A stretch of 64,000 bases of DNA from Pedobacter sp. MR2016-24 (GTDB lineage: Bacteria > Bacteroidota > Bacteroidia > Sphingobacteriales > Sphingobacteriaceae): contig NZ_JAPIVO010000002.1 in the NCBI RefSeq assembly GCF_026239655.1, positions 62,001 to 126,000 on the forward strand, given 5' to 3'. Positions 35,568 to 44,913 of this stretch are shown piece by piece. The first letter of the stretch is position 1, and each line of letters opens with the position of its first letter. Both the position numbers and the translations under genes were made by a program. The notes beneath the pieces are model-generated. The model searched no databases and was not told where the DNA came from. It saw only the letters and a program-made list of their open reading frames with translations.

Positions 35568-37886
35568 TTATTCGATAGAACGTTTATTGTAAATAAGATA
35601 TCCCAAATGTAACAAAACGCCGTTTCTTTTTATCGGGTCATCATATAAATTATAACTTAGGCTAACGGGGCCCAGCGGAGTGTGATAAACAAGTCCTGCA
35701 GTGCCGGCATAGTGGATTTTGTTGAACGTGCCCCTGTTTTTTACTTCCTGGAATCCATCCTGTTCAAATTGCTGGTAAGGCAAAAACAGATATCCTTCTA
35801 CGCGGAGGTCCAGATTTCTGCGGAATTTATAGACATTTTTTAATCCACCGGCTACATAAGTCCTGGCCCTGAACTTTTCCAGAAATAGTGATCTGCTGTC
35901 TTGTAGCGGATAAAAAGCAGGGGCGACCAATAAGCTGGAATAGTAATTTGAAAAGCGCGGCAGGTTGGAAATCACCCCTTCTACAAGATAGCCGAGTGTA
36001 TACTGCGATTTCGTAAAGAAATAATTTTCGTCGCTTATTTTAAGGTTCCACCAGTCTCTTGATGTTCGGTTCGCAGCAATATCTGTTTGCACAAAACTGT
36101 TCCTGGAAATATTACCGGGCGTATAATTTTCCCTGCCGGTGAAATAGTTGAAACTGAACAGGAAATTTCGACCCCGGGTGGCATACTGCTTACGGTTAAG
36201 GGAGTTCTGCTCAAAATTGAGCGTGCTGCGTAATCCATTAAAAATAGTTTCGTCAAGCACATCCCCAATGTTGAAGGTGTTGGTGGGACTGTAATGATCG
36301 CCGTTGTTGATAAAAGATGTACCGAGGGTAATTTTAGTATTGCGGTTTAAAGGAATTCCTGCCTTGATCTCAATTTTCCTGTCGTTCTGCTCAATATAAG
36401 TCGGGTGCGGATTCTCTATAAAAATCTGGCTCGTATTGTAGTAATTGAAGTGGTTATAGGTCATTTCCATGGCCAGGAAAAATGGCAACCGGGATGGATA
36501 ATCTATACGCCCGTTTAACTGTACCGATTCGTAAAAACGACCGGAATAGAAATCGGCGCCAAAAGTATAGGCTTTCCGGTTAAGGTAATTGTATTGAACG
36601 CCCAAGAATACGTTACTGATCGGGCGACTGGAAATATTTCCTCCTACATCCAGTTTAAGGCTTTTCTTGGGCTGTGCGAGTATTTCGAAGGTATAGCCGT
36701 CAGATTTTGGATCATATGAGATCCTGGGATAGATGGTTTCAAATGTTTCATCCGCAACCAGCTTGTAATAACCCTGCCTGATGTCGTTCAGGTCGAATGT
36801 CGGTTTATCACGCTTGAAGAGTCGCTCTATATATCTTTTCTGCTGACTGTTTACGCCTGATACTGTAACGGCGTTAAAAACCAGTTCGGGTTTTCTGATG
36901 TTGAAATTGTTCCTTTTGTCGCTCAGCTGCTTGGTGCTCACGCGTCTGGCCACTTCTTTTTTGATCTGGTCCATTTCACGCATCGTTGCATCATACCCCA
37001 GTTTAATCAGTTCTGCAACGGGGTTAAAATTACTGGCGCTGTATCCCTTCAGGTCAGGTTCGATATAAATGCCATTTTTACCAATCAGTGTGGAATCGGA
37101 TTTAGATAAAAACATGAACATCATCAGTCTGTTCATCAGCCTTTCATCGCCATTTTTCGGATATTCATTGTAATTTTTTGCGGATACGCTTACACCGATA
37201 ATATAATCCGGCTTGAACTCTTTCTGCATAACATCCGCAGGAAAGTTATTGTAAAGTCCGCCATCGAAAACATATTTATTATCCAGTTTAATAGGGCGGT
37301 AGATCAAAGGGACGGTCATGGTGGCACGTACTGCTTCAGCCAGACTTCCGTTTTTTACCGTGATGCTGGTTTGTGAAAAAACATCAGACACCATACATCT
37401 GTAAGGAATAAACAGGTTGTCAAAATTATCTTTAGCTGTGGCAGAGGCCTGCGACAAAAGTTCTAATAATGCAAAATTAAGCGGGATATCATTCACCAGG
37501 TTGGACCTGAAGCTCATTCTTAATGCAGTATCGACGGAGAGTTTTGCCGTGATTAGCGAAGAATTAGGCGCTGTTTTCTGGAAGTAGAAACTATAATCAC
37601 TTTTGTATTTTCCGCTTACCCAATCCTGAAAATCAGTCGTTAAAGCAATTTTTTCGATCTGTGCCGGAGAATATCCTGCGGCATAAAGGGCGCCGACTAT
37701 GCCACCCATTGAAGTTCCGGTGAGGTAGTCAACAGGGATATTGTTCTCTTCCAGCGCCTTTAATGTGCCAATATGTGATAGTCCTTTGGCGCCACCTCCG
37801 CTGAGCACGAGACCTACTTTCTGCGCATGTAAATTCAGAGTGCAGAAACATAGCATAACCAGAAATATTTTTCCTCCTAAGATCAC
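35568..37886 (-). CDS. Patatin-like phospholipase with POTRA and outer-membrane barrel (PlpD-like)
   Basis: A 772-aa lipase-barrel fusion. Signal peptide (ending NLHAQ), patatin domain with oxyanion motif GGGAKG (30-35), nucleophile Ser59 in GTSMG and Asp208 in DGGLYNNFP, so the Ser-Asp dyad is intact. A POTRA-like region (from about 335: FNAVTVSGVNSQQKRYIERLF) leads into an Omp85-type barrel of about 370 residues with VQYNYLNRKAYTFGADFYSGRF and a C-terminal strand GVLLHLGYLIYNK. This architecture is that of type Vd secretion proteins such as PlpD, here without passenger release evidence. Likely releases or remodels phospholipids at the surface. Confidence 0.9.
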   Translation of the reverse strand: MILGGKIFLVMLCFCTLNLHAQKVGLVLSGGGAKGLSHIGTLKALEENNIPVDYLTGTSMGGIVGALYAAGYSPAQIEKIALTTDFQDWVSGKYKSDYSFYFQKTAPNSSLITAKLSVDTALRMSFRSNLVNDIPLNFALLELLSQASATAKDNFDNLFIPYRCMVSDVFSQTSITVKNGSLAEAVRATMTVPLIYRPIKLDNKYVFDGGLYNNFPADVMQKEFKPDYIIGVSVSAKNYNEYPKNGDERLMNRLMMFMFLSKSDSTLIGKNGIYIEPDLKGYSASNFNPVAELIKLGYDATMREMDQIKKEVARRVSTKQLSDKRNNFNIRKPELVFNAVTVSGVNSQQKRYIERLFKRDKPTFDLNDIRQGYYKLVADETFETIYPRISYDPKSDGYTFEILAQPKKSLKLDVGGNISSRPISNVFLGVQYNYLNRKAYTFGADFYSGRFYESVQLNGRIDYPSRLPFFLAMEMTYNHFNYYNTSQIFIENPHPTYIEQNDRKIEIKAGIPLNRNTKITLGTSFINNGDHYSPTNTFNIGDVLDETIFNGLRSTLNFEQNSLNRKQYATRGRNFLFSFNYFTGRENYTPGNISRNSFVQTDIAANRTSRDWWNLKISDENYFFTKSQYTLGYLVEGVISNLPRFSNYYSSLLVAPAFYPLQDSRSLFLEKFRARTYVAGGLKNVYKFRRNLDLRVEGYLFLPYQQFEQDGFQEVKNRGTFNKIHYAGTAGLVYHTPLGPVSLSYNLYDDPIKRNGVLLHLGYLIYNKRSIE

Positions 37887-38003
37887 ATCCCTAAAATACA
37901 GGTTTTTTTAGATAATATCCGGCTTTTAGTTGTTAGGAGATGATCATCTTGCTGTAATCATTTCACTCTTAAGAATTTTTTACGGATAGGGTCTGTGCTG
38001 CTC

Positions 38004-38492
38004 CTAATTCAGTAGAAAGATATTGTAGGTCAGGATGCTTGCGAAACTTACCCATAAAAAGTAAGGAATAAACAGGAGCCCCGCCGTTTTGTCAATCTTA
38101 TAAAAGATGGTTGCATTAACGAGGATGGCAGCCAGCAATGCTATGATCTCAATCAGTGCAGCGCCAATAAGGTGCCTGTAGAAAAACAGGTATGACCAGC
38201 CCAGATTTAGGATCAGTTGTATAAAATAGATTGCTGCAGTTCTTGGCAGATGTGCAATTTTTTTTCGGTTTATCCAGACCCTGTAGGCTGAAATACCCAT
38301 GATGATAAATAATAGTGACCAGACCGGGCCGAACAGCCAGTTTGGCGGGTTGAAAGATGGTTTTACTATTCCGGGATACCAGCTATGTACTGAATCGATC
38401 GTGATGAGTCCCCCGGCAACCCCAAAAAGTAGTGGAATCAATATATTAATCAATAAAGCGGGGAATTCAATTCGTTTAGCGTCAGTTGGCAT
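38004..38492 (-). CDS. tspO: TspO/MBR family tryptophan-rich sensory protein
   Basis: A five-helix inner-membrane protein, 162 aa from the ATG at 38492. Family motifs: WYPGIVKPSFNPPNWLFGPVWSLLFIIMGISAYRVW, and NLGWSYLFFYRHLIGAALIEI. TspO binds porphyrins and is a stress or tetrapyrrole-linked regulator; a specific role here is unknown. A TTG at 38519 gives a longer reading, but nine extra residues are unlike the family and no start signal supports it. Confidence 0.92.
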   Translation of the reverse strand: MPTDAKRIEFPALLINILIPLLFGVAGGLITIDSVHSWYPGIVKPSFNPPNWLFGPVWSLLFIIMGISAYRVWINRKKIAHLPRTAAIYFIQLILNLGWSYLFFYRHLIGAALIEIIALLAAILVNATIFYKIDKTAGLLFIPYFLWVSFASILTYNIFLLN

Positions 38493-38570
38493 GAATAATA
38501 ATTTAATTGTTTTGGTCAATAATCATGCCTGTCAGATTTGGCTTTAAACGATAAAAAAGTAAATTGCATC

Positions 38571-39134
38571 ATGAATATAGTCGCTGCACCAAATTTTAAG
38601 CCCGTTGAAAATTCACAGACCACACTGACTGAGCTGATGATTCCTTCCTATTCTAACTTTGGTGGTAAGATTCACGGAGGTATCATTCTGAGTCTGATGG
38701 ATAAGGTGGCCTATGTATGTGCGGCGAAACATTCCGATGGCTATTGTATCACTGCATCTATAGATGTTGTTGATTTTCTGGCCCCCGTGGAAGTAGGTGA
38801 ACTCGTTTCCTTAATGGCTTCTGTGAATTACGTAGGCAATACTTCTATGATTATTGGTATACGCGTAATCTCAGAAAATTTAAAGACACAGGTAAGCAAA
38901 CATACCAACACCAGCTACTTTACCATGGTGGCTATCGGAGATGACAATAAGCCGAAACAGGTACCCGGATTAATATTGAAGAGTCAGGATGATATCAGGC
39001 GTTTCTCTCAGGCTAAAAACAGAAAAGAATTGAAGCAGGCCTATAAAAAAGAGGAAGAAAACATTAAAAATGAATATGACAATGAGCATTGCCTCACTTT
39101 ACTGAAAAATGAGCGCTGTCAGATCGTTATCTGA
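38571..39134 (+). CDS. Acyl-CoA thioesterase (hotdog fold), second copy
   Basis: A 187-aa thioesterase related to the one at 24799-25326: SNFGGKIHGGIILSLMDKVAYVCAAKHSDGYCITASIDVVDFLAPVEVGE and NTSMIIGIRVISE. It carries a C-terminal helical extension (from about 145) rich in Lys and Glu. Translation is placed at ATG 38571; a TTG at 38538 would add 11 residues with no family support. Ends 8 bp before the convergent glpR stop. Confidence 0.9.
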   Translation: MNIVAAPNFKPVENSQTTLTELMIPSYSNFGGKIHGGIILSLMDKVAYVCAAKHSDGYCITASIDVVDFLAPVEVGELVSLMASVNYVGNTSMIIGIRVISENLKTQVSKHTNTSYFTMVAIGDDNKPKQVPGLILKSQDDIRRFSQAKNRKELKQAYKKEEENIKNEYDNEHCLTLLKNERCQIVI

Positions 39135-39142
39135 GATCAGTA

Positions 39143-39910
39143 TCAGCCAGCGATAGTTACCGTAATTCCTTTTTCCTCCAATGCTTTTACGATGCCGGGA
39201 GACACCTTATTATCCGTTATAATATGCTGAATCTGGTCCAGTGTGCAGATTTTTCCCAAACCGCGTTTACCTATTTTGCTGCTGTCTGCCAGTACCACGG
39301 TAATCTGTGCAGCATCGATCATCTTTTGATTTAACCGTGCCTCCATCAGACTCGTCGTGCTGATGCCTGTCTCCAGATCAAGTCCATCCACCCCCAAAAA
39401 TAACATGCTGCAAGACACGTCCTTAAGAATCTGTTCCGCATAAGGTCCCATTACAGAGGATGAATTTTGCCTGAGCTGCCCGCCAAGCTGTAATACTTCC
39501 ACATGTTTGTGGTATGATAATTCCAGAGCTACGTTTAAAGCGGAAGTGATTACTGTCAGGTGTTTCTCGGGATGTATAGATCTGGCAAGGGCCAGCATGG
39601 TAGTCCCCGATGCGATAATGATCGAGTCATTATGACCTATCATTGTTGCGGCAGTTTCAGCGATGGTTCTCTTCTCACTTGCATGCAGCTGTTCTTTTTC
39701 TGCAACGGGCTTGTCATTCGTGTAGGGATTAATTTTTGATCCTCCACCATGCGTGCGGAAAAGCAGATTTTTATCCTCAAGAAGTTTCAGGTCCTTTCGT
39801 ATCGTTACCTCCGAAACCTTCATCTGCAGACTTAGTTCCTGCACGTTTACAAGGCCGTTTTCCTGCAATTTTTTTAAAATCAACTGATGTCTTTCGGTTA
39901 TACTTTTCAT
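39143..39910 (-). CDS. glpR: DeoR/GlpR family transcriptional repressor
   Basis: A 255-aa regulator: N-terminal DeoR-type helix-turn-helix (TERHQLILKKLQENGLVNVQELSLQMKVSEVTIRKDLKLLED, about 3-45) and a DeoR C-terminal sensor domain (SIIIASGTTMLALARSI, LGVDGLDLETGIST, VVLADSSKIGKRGL). GlpR repressors release DNA on binding glycerol-3-phosphate. Its divergent position to glpD, and TTTCGWW half-sites in the shared 270-bp gap, support the glp role. Its own -7 element is at 39931-39938, with one inverted half-site at 39959-39965 upstream, so it may autoregulate. Confidence 0.88.
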   Translation of the reverse strand: MKSITERHQLILKKLQENGLVNVQELSLQMKVSEVTIRKDLKLLEDKNLLFRTHGGGSKINPYTNDKPVAEKEQLHASEKRTIAETAATMIGHNDSIIIASGTTMLALARSIHPEKHLTVITSALNVALELSYHKHVEVLQLGGQLRQNSSSVMGPYAEQILKDVSCSMLFLGVDGLDLETGISTTSLMEARLNQKMIDAAQITVVLADSSKIGKRGLGKICTLDQIQHIITDNKVSPGIVKALEEKGITVTIAG

Positions 39911-39930
39911 TTTTCACGTAGATAGGTGAT

Positions 39931-39938
39931 CAAAAATA
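39931..39938 (-). promoter_or_regulatory. -7 element TATTTTTG for glpR
   Basis: Minus-strand TATTTTTG, 20 nt before the glpR ATG (39910). An inverted half-site (GCGAAATAAA, 39959-39968) lies near the -33 position. Confidence 0.5.
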
Positions 39939-39958
39939 ACAATTAGTGCGCTATTAAA

Positions 39959-40010
39959 GCGAAATAAACAACTAATTATTTTATAGTATTGCGTTTGTTT
40001 CGATTTGTTT
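39959..40010. promoter_or_regulatory. Additional GlpR half-site cluster
   Basis: An inverted TTTCGC half-site (39959-39965) and a direct TTTCGAT at 39998-40004 within TTTGTTTCGATTTG. They share the core of the two half-sites in the glpD promoter and of the classic KYTCGWW part of the E. coli GlpR site. Confidence 0.5.
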
Positions 40011-40098
40011 TGAAATGCACTTTCATTTTTTATATTTTATTCTGTTTATGCACTGTAAAGCCACATAATTACGATATGTAAAATTAATATGCTTTTTA

Positions 40099-40131
40099 TT
40101 TGTTTCGTATTGTTTTTATTTCGTAAGTTTG
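40099..40131 (+). promoter_or_regulatory. Promoter of glpD (TTTG-N21-TAAGTTTG) with embedded GlpR half-sites
   Basis: -33 TTTG at 40099-40102 and -7 TAAGTTTG at 40124-40131, spacer 21 bp: a full consensus promoter. Two TTTCGTA half-sites (40103-40109 and 40119-40125) lie in the spacer, the second touching the -7 element, 16 bp apart. A bound repressor would block RNA polymerase directly. Transcript start expected near 40136. Confidence 0.75.
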
Positions 40132-40166
40132 ATATAGCAAATGAAACATAGGTTTGTAAAGAACAG

Positions 40167-40172
40167 AGGAGG
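40167..40172 (+). promoter_or_regulatory. Canonical Shine-Dalgarno AGGAGG before glpD
   Basis: AGGAGG 8 nt before ATG 40181. A perfect Shine-Dalgarno is rare in this window, and it settles ATG 40181 over the TTG at 40175. Confidence 0.75.
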
Positions 40173-40180
40173 CTTTGAAG

Positions 40181-41770
40181 ATGAACACAGATAGAAAAGA
40201 AATCGTAAAAAATATTGCTGACCAGGATAAGGTATGGGATGTGATTGTAGTTGGTGGTGGTGCAACAGGGTTGGGTGCAGCATTGGATGCAGCCAGTCGT
40301 GGTTACCAGACTTTACTATTGGAACAGGCCGATTTTGCAAAAGGCACCTCCAGTCGCAGTACCAAACTGGTTCACGGTGGTGTGCGTTACCTCGCCCAGG
40401 GTGATATCGGGCTGGTTAGAGAGGCATTGTACGAAAGAGGATTGTTGTTGAAAAACGCCGCCCACTTAGTTAAGAACGAGACTTTTATTATTCCCAATTA
40501 CGAATGGTGGGGTGGCGCATTTTATGCTATCGGACTGACAATTTATGATTTGCTGGCCGGGAAACTTGGTTTTGGAAGAGCGAAATACGTTTCAAAAAGC
40601 AAAGTGATCAGTAAACTGCCTACCATTCAGCAGAAGGGATTGTATAGCGGAGTCGCTTATCACGATGGTCAGTTTGATGATTCACGTCTTGCTGTAAATC
40701 TAGCCCAGACCATACTGGAACAGGGTGCAACGATTTTGAACTACTTCAAAGTAACGAGTTTGCTCAAAGATGCACAGGCTAAAATAGCCGGTGTGGTAAC
40801 AACAGATATAGAATCAGGCATTACTTATCATATTAAAGGAAAAACTGTCATTAACGCTACTGGCGTTTTTGTGGATGACCTTTTACAAATGGATAAACCA
40901 GGTAAAAAGCCACTCGTGAGATCAAGTCAGGGTGTCCATTTAGTGATTGACCGTTCATTCATGCCGGGCGAAGACGCGATCATGATCCCTAAAACGGATG
41001 ACGGCAGGGTATTGTTTGTGGTGCCATGGCACGATAAACTGGTGGTTGGGACTACGGACACGCCTTTAGATCAGCATAGCCTGGAGCCGGTAGCGCTGGA
41101 AGAAGAGATCGAGTTTATTATGCGTACTGCTGCAAAATATTTAGTGAAAGCGCCAACACGTAATGATGTGCTGAGTGTATTTGCCGGTCTGAGACCTTTA
41201 GCTGCACCGGAAAAAGGATCCTCAAAAACGAAAGAAATCTCCAGAAGCCATAAGCTGATCGTTACTGAATCAGGATTAATCACCATCACTGGTGGTAAAT
41301 GGACAACCTATCGCAGGATGGGTGAGGATACGATTGATAAGGCAATGGAAGTGGGCCGATTGAAAAAGGTAGCTACCAGAACAAAAGATTTACCGATCCA
41401 CGGCAGCAAGGCTGATGTAGACCGTAATGATCACCTTTATGTTTATGGAAGTGATGAAGCGGCTGTGCTTGCTTTAGGAAATGAGAATCCTGTATGGAAA
41501 GAGCAACTGCATGTGCGTATGCCTTACCTTAAAGCAGAGGTCATCTGGGCTGTTCGTCATGAAATGGCCAGAACGGTAGAAGATGTGCTGGCCAGAAGAG
41601 TGAGGGCATTATTCCTGGATGCGCGGGCTGCAATAGATATGGCGCCGGTAGTAGCGGAGCTGATAGCCGGCGAGTTACAAAAGGACGAAGCATGGAAAAA
41701 AGAGCAGATCGCTACTTTTACCAAACTGGCACAATCTTACCTGCTGGTGCCTTATTTGCCTGCCAATTAA
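40181..41770 (+). CDS. glpD: Aerobic glycerol-3-phosphate dehydrogenase
   Basis: FAD-dependent membrane-associated enzyme oxidising glycerol-3-phosphate to dihydroxyacetone phosphate, electrons to quinone; 529 aa. N-terminal dinucleotide-binding motif DVIVVGGGATGLGAALDAASRG (about 19-41), LEQADFAKGTSSRSTKLVHGGVRYL, YHDGQFDDSRLAVNLAQT, VINATGVFVDDLLQ, VRSSQGVHLVIDRSF, DGRVLFVVPWHDKLVVGTTDTP and ITGGKWTTYRRMGEDTID, then the C-terminal helical domain. First gene of the glpDKF-OMP operon. Confidence 0.96.
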   Translation: MNTDRKEIVKNIADQDKVWDVIVVGGGATGLGAALDAASRGYQTLLLEQADFAKGTSSRSTKLVHGGVRYLAQGDIGLVREALYERGLLLKNAAHLVKNETFIIPNYEWWGGAFYAIGLTIYDLLAGKLGFGRAKYVSKSKVISKLPTIQQKGLYSGVAYHDGQFDDSRLAVNLAQTILEQGATILNYFKVTSLLKDAQAKIAGVVTTDIESGITYHIKGKTVINATGVFVDDLLQMDKPGKKPLVRSSQGVHLVIDRSFMPGEDAIMIPKTDDGRVLFVVPWHDKLVVGTTDTPLDQHSLEPVALEEEIEFIMRTAAKYLVKAPTRNDVLSVFAGLRPLAAPEKGSSKTKEISRSHKLIVTESGLITITGGKWTTYRRMGEDTIDKAMEVGRLKKVATRTKDLPIHGSKADVDRNDHLYVYGSDEAAVLALGNENPVWKEQLHVRMPYLKAEVIWAVRHEMARTVEDVLARRVRALFLDARAAIDMAPVVAELIAGELQKDEAWKKEQIATFTKLAQSYLLVPYLPAN

Positions 41771-41809
41771 CCCGAATAATTTAAAAAAACCAATATAAAT
41801 CATATAATC

Positions 41810-43324
41810 ATGGAAGACTTCATTTTAGCCCTGGATCAGGGCACTACAAGCTCACGCGCAATCGTATTTGATCATGCTGGTAAAATAAGATCTGTAGCTC
41901 AGAAGGAATTCACACAAATATTTCCCCAGTCAGGCTGGGTAGAACATGATCCGAACGAGATCTGGTCTACGCAGGCAGGAGTGGCTGCTGAAGCAACAGT
42001 GAAATTAGGGATTAACGGGACTAATATTAAAGCAATAGGGATTACCAATCAGCGTGAAACAACGATTGTCTGGGATCGCCATACTGGTGAACCTGTTTAT
42101 AATGCTATTGTCTGGCAGGACAGGAGGACGGCTGATTACTGCGATCAGTTAAAGAAAGAAGGTAAGGCTGATATGATCCGCTCTAAAACAGGGCTGGTAA
42201 TTGACTCTTATTTTTCCGGTACAAAGATTAAATGGATACTGGACAATGTTGAAGGTGCAAGGGAAAGAGCGAATGCTGGTGATCTTGCCTTTGGAACGGT
42301 AGACAGCTGGCTGGTATGGAAATTAACCAGGGGGCATGTACATGTGACCGATATTTCCAATGCAAGTCGTACCATGCTTTTTAACATCCGTACGCAGCAG
42401 TGGGACGATGAATTGCTGGAGTTGCTGGACATTCCAAAAAGCATGTTGCCAGAGGTAAAACAATCCAGTGAAGTTTATGGTGAAACGGCCACGACCATTT
42501 TCGCTTCTAAAATTCCTATTGCAGGGATTGCGGGAGATCAGCATGCTGCACTTTTCGGGCAGATGTGTCTTGAAAAAGGAATGGTGAAAAATACCTATGG
42601 TACAGGTTGTTTTATGCTGATGAATATCGGTGAGGAGTTTATCGAATCAAAAAATAACCTGCTGACTACGGTTGCCTGGAAAATTGACGGAAAAGTACAA
42701 TATGCATTTGAAGGGAGTATTTTTATAGGCGGAGCGGTGGTACAATGGCTGCGTGACGGCCTGGGAATTATTAAATCTTCTGCTGATATAGAGAAACTGG
42801 CTTTAAGTGTGGAAGATACGCAGGGAGTATACTTTGTACCTGCTTTCGCTGGTCTGGGTGCGCCTTATTGGGAACCCGATGTTCGCGGAACGATTATAGG
42901 TTTAAGTCGCGGTACTAACCAGGCTCACATTGCACGTGCAGCTTTAGAGGCAATTGCTTACCAGACAATGGATGTGCTGAAAGCCATGCAGGCCGATGCC
43001 GGAGTAGAAATTAAAGAGCTTAGGGTTGATGGCGGAGCGGCGGCGAATGATTTGCTGATGCAGTTTCAGTCTGACTTACTAAGTTGTAAGGTAATCAGGC
43101 CTACAATCATCGAAACCACTGCTTTAGGCGCTGCCTATCTGGCTGGTCTTGCTGTAGGTTTCTGGGATAGTGTGGAAGAGATTCAGCAGTTATGGCAGGC
43201 AGATAAGGAATTTGCCGCTCAGGGAGATCCTGAAAAAGTCGCGGCCGGGATCAACGGCTGGGAAAGAGCAATTTATACCGCTCAAAGATCTACTGATGAA
43301 TTACCTGTAACTGACAAAGCATAA
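41810..43324 (+). CDS. glpK: Glycerol kinase
   Basis: ATP-dependent phosphorylation of glycerol to glycerol-3-phosphate; 504 aa. FGGY-kinase motifs: [15 protein letters not shown] (phosphate loop), [66 protein letters not shown], and [20 protein letters not shown]. Complete and probably active. 39 bp after glpD and 22 bp before glpF. Confidence 0.97.
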   Translation: MEDFILALDQGTTSSRAIVFDHAGKIRSVAQKEFTQIFPQSGWVEHDPNEIWSTQAGVAAEATVKLGINGTNIKAIGITNQRETTIVWDRHTGEPVYNAIVWQDRRTADYCDQLKKEGKADMIRSKTGLVIDSYFSGTKIKWILDNVEGARERANAGDLAFGTVDSWLVWKLTRGHVHVTDISNASRTMLFNIRTQQWDDELLELLDIPKSMLPEVKQSSEVYGETATTIFASKIPIAGIAGDQHAALFGQMCLEKGMVKNTYGTGCFMLMNIGEEFIESKNNLLTTVAWKIDGKVQYAFEGSIFIGGAVVQWLRDGLGIIKSSADIEKLALSVEDTQGVYFVPAFAGLGAPYWEPDVRGTIIGLSRGTNQAHIARAALEAIAYQTMDVLKAMQADAGVEIKELRVDGGAAANDLLMQFQSDLLSCKVIRPTIIETTALGAAYLAGLAVGFWDSVEEIQQLWQADKEFAAQGDPEKVAAGINGWERAIYTAQRSTDELPVTDKA

Positions 43325-43346
43325 ATCACCCTTTAATCCTGATCAA

Positions 43347-44075
43347 ATGACTCCATTTATAGCAGAGTTGATAGGCACGATGTTGCTTATACTCCTTGGC
43401 GATGGCGTAGTTGCCAACGTCATATTAAACGAAACAAAAGGAAAAGATAGCGGGTGGATGGTAATTACCACCGCATGGGGTTTGGCTGTTTTTATAGCAG
43501 TTACCGTTGCCGGTCCTTATAGCGGGGCACATTTAAATCCCGCAGTTACTTTAGGTTTAGCCATCATCGGTAAGTTCCCATGGGCAGATGTACCCATGTA
43601 CATTTCGGCTCAGTTCCTGGGTGGCTGTATGGGTGCCTTCCTGGTTTGGGTAATGTACCTCGATCACTTTAAACGTACGACTTCGCAGAGTACTATTCTG
43701 GGTGTGTTCAGTACGATTCCTGCGATCCGCAATTATGCATCTAATATGGTCAGTGAGATTGTCGGTACTTTCGTGCTCATCTTTACCATTTTTTATATTA
43801 CGGGAGCAGAGATCACTCCGACCAAAGTGCCAGTAGGTCTGGGTTCTGTAGGCGCTATTCCGGTAGCATTCCTGGTATGGGTTATTGGTTTGTCGCTAGG
43901 CGGAACCACCGGATATGCAACCAACCCCGTGCGCGATCTGGCGCCAAGGCTAATGCACGCCATTCTGCCAATTAAAGGTAAGGGAAGCAGTGACTGGGCA
44001 TATTCATGGGTACCTGTATTGGGTCCGCTGATCGGTTCGGGAATCGCTGCACTGATTTATCTTCAATTACATTAA
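43347..44075 (+). CDS. glpF: Glycerol uptake facilitator (aquaglyceroporin)
   Basis: Six-helix MIP channel of 242 aa for glycerol diffusion across the inner membrane. First pore motif NPA in GAHLNPAVTLGLA; the second is NPV in GYATNPVRDLAPRL, where the Asp after Arg is the mark of glycerol-type channels. The Ala-to-Val change in the second box is unusual for E. coli-like GlpF. Position in the operon between glpK and an outer-membrane protein supports glycerol uptake. Confidence 0.93.
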   Translation: MTPFIAELIGTMLLILLGDGVVANVILNETKGKDSGWMVITTAWGLAVFIAVTVAGPYSGAHLNPAVTLGLAIIGKFPWADVPMYISAQFLGGCMGAFLVWVMYLDHFKRTTSQSTILGVFSTIPAIRNYASNMVSEIVGTFVLIFTIFYITGAEITPTKVPVGLGSVGAIPVAFLVWVIGLSLGGTTGYATNPVRDLAPRLMHAILPIKGKGSSDWAYSWVPVLGPLIGSGIAALIYLQLH

Positions 44076-44077
44076 CC

Positions 44078-44101
44078 GCGGGAGAATAAATATTCTCCCG
44101 C
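44078..44101 (+). terminator. Intra-operon hairpin between glpF and the outer-membrane gene
   Basis: Perfect 11-bp stem (44078-44088 and 44091-44101), 2-nt spacer, followed by TTTA8. Not followed by a T-run on the plus strand, so read-through is likely; it may lower or stabilise distal expression. Confidence 0.55.
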
Positions 44102-44117
44102 TTTAAAAAAAATAATT

Positions 44118-44894
44118 ATGAAAGCCATCTATAAAGGCAGCCTTCTGGTTGCACTAGGGCTATGCCTTTGCCTGAATCTTCAGGCTCAGGATACCACAGC
44201 AAGAAAGACAGATACGGTTCCGGTTAAAAAATATCGTCCCTATAATGTAAACCTGCAGCTGCGGAATATGTACATCTGGCGTGGCTTCAGGGTTTCCAAT
44301 AGCCCGATTACTGATGTGGACATGCATTATACCACACGTGACGGCAGCTTTTCTGCCGGATTATGGGGTGGAGCCGGACTTAATGGTGAATACAGAGAGT
44401 TTGATTACTATGTAAGTTATGCCAAAAAAGGCTGGAGCTTTGCGGTATGGGATATCAATAATTTTACGGACTTTCCAAATGCAAAACTGTTTGACTACAA
44501 AAGGGACAGCACTTCACATTTCATCGATGTTTCTGCGGCTTACCAGTTTGGTAAAGCATTTCCTCTGAGCATTAGCTGGAGCACAATTGTTCAGGGCCGT
44601 GATACACATGTGAAGAGTGACGGGCAGCTGGGAAACAATTATTCCAATTATGTGCAGCTTGATTATAAATTATGGGAAGAAGGTACGATTAACCTCCATG
44701 TGTATGTGGCTGGCGGCTTTGCTTTTGGCAGGGATAAGAGTTTTTATGGGGATAAGCCGAACATCGTTAATACGGGTTTAACGCTGAATAAAGAACTGAT
44801 ACTATTTAATCATCATATGCCCGTGGCGGCGACAGCAATGTTTAGTCCGGAACACAATCATGGTGCCATACAGCTGGTCATCAATGCTTTTTGA
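44118..44894 (+). CDS. Outer-membrane beta-barrel protein in the glp operon
   Basis: A 258-aa exported protein: signal peptide (ending LNLQAQ), then alternating hydrophobic strands with aromatic ends (NLQLRNMYIWRGFRVSNSP, FSAGLWGGAGLNGEYREFDYYVSYAKKGWSFAVWD, VQLDYKLWEEGTINLHVYVAGGFAFG) and C-terminal Phe (GAIQLVINAF). The WRGFRVSN ... EFDYY pattern resembles porin-like barrels of the TorF/Gcw_chp type. No function proven; as last gene after glpF it is a candidate outer-membrane channel for glycerol or glycerol phosphate. Confidence 0.7.
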   Translation: MKAIYKGSLLVALGLCLCLNLQAQDTTARKTDTVPVKKYRPYNVNLQLRNMYIWRGFRVSNSPITDVDMHYTTRDGSFSAGLWGGAGLNGEYREFDYYVSYAKKGWSFAVWDINNFTDFPNAKLFDYKRDSTSHFIDVSAAYQFGKAFPLSISWSTIVQGRDTHVKSDGQLGNNYSNYVQLDYKLWEEGTINLHVYVAGGFAFGRDKSFYGDKPNIVNTGLTLNKELILFNHHMPVAATAMFSPEHNHGAIQLVINAF

Positions 44895-44913
44895 CCAGAT
44901 ACTGCTCTTATTC

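Noticed and set aside
40175..40180. TTG start of glpD
   Set aside because: Too close to the Shine-Dalgarno; ATG 40181 has the ideal 8-nt spacing.
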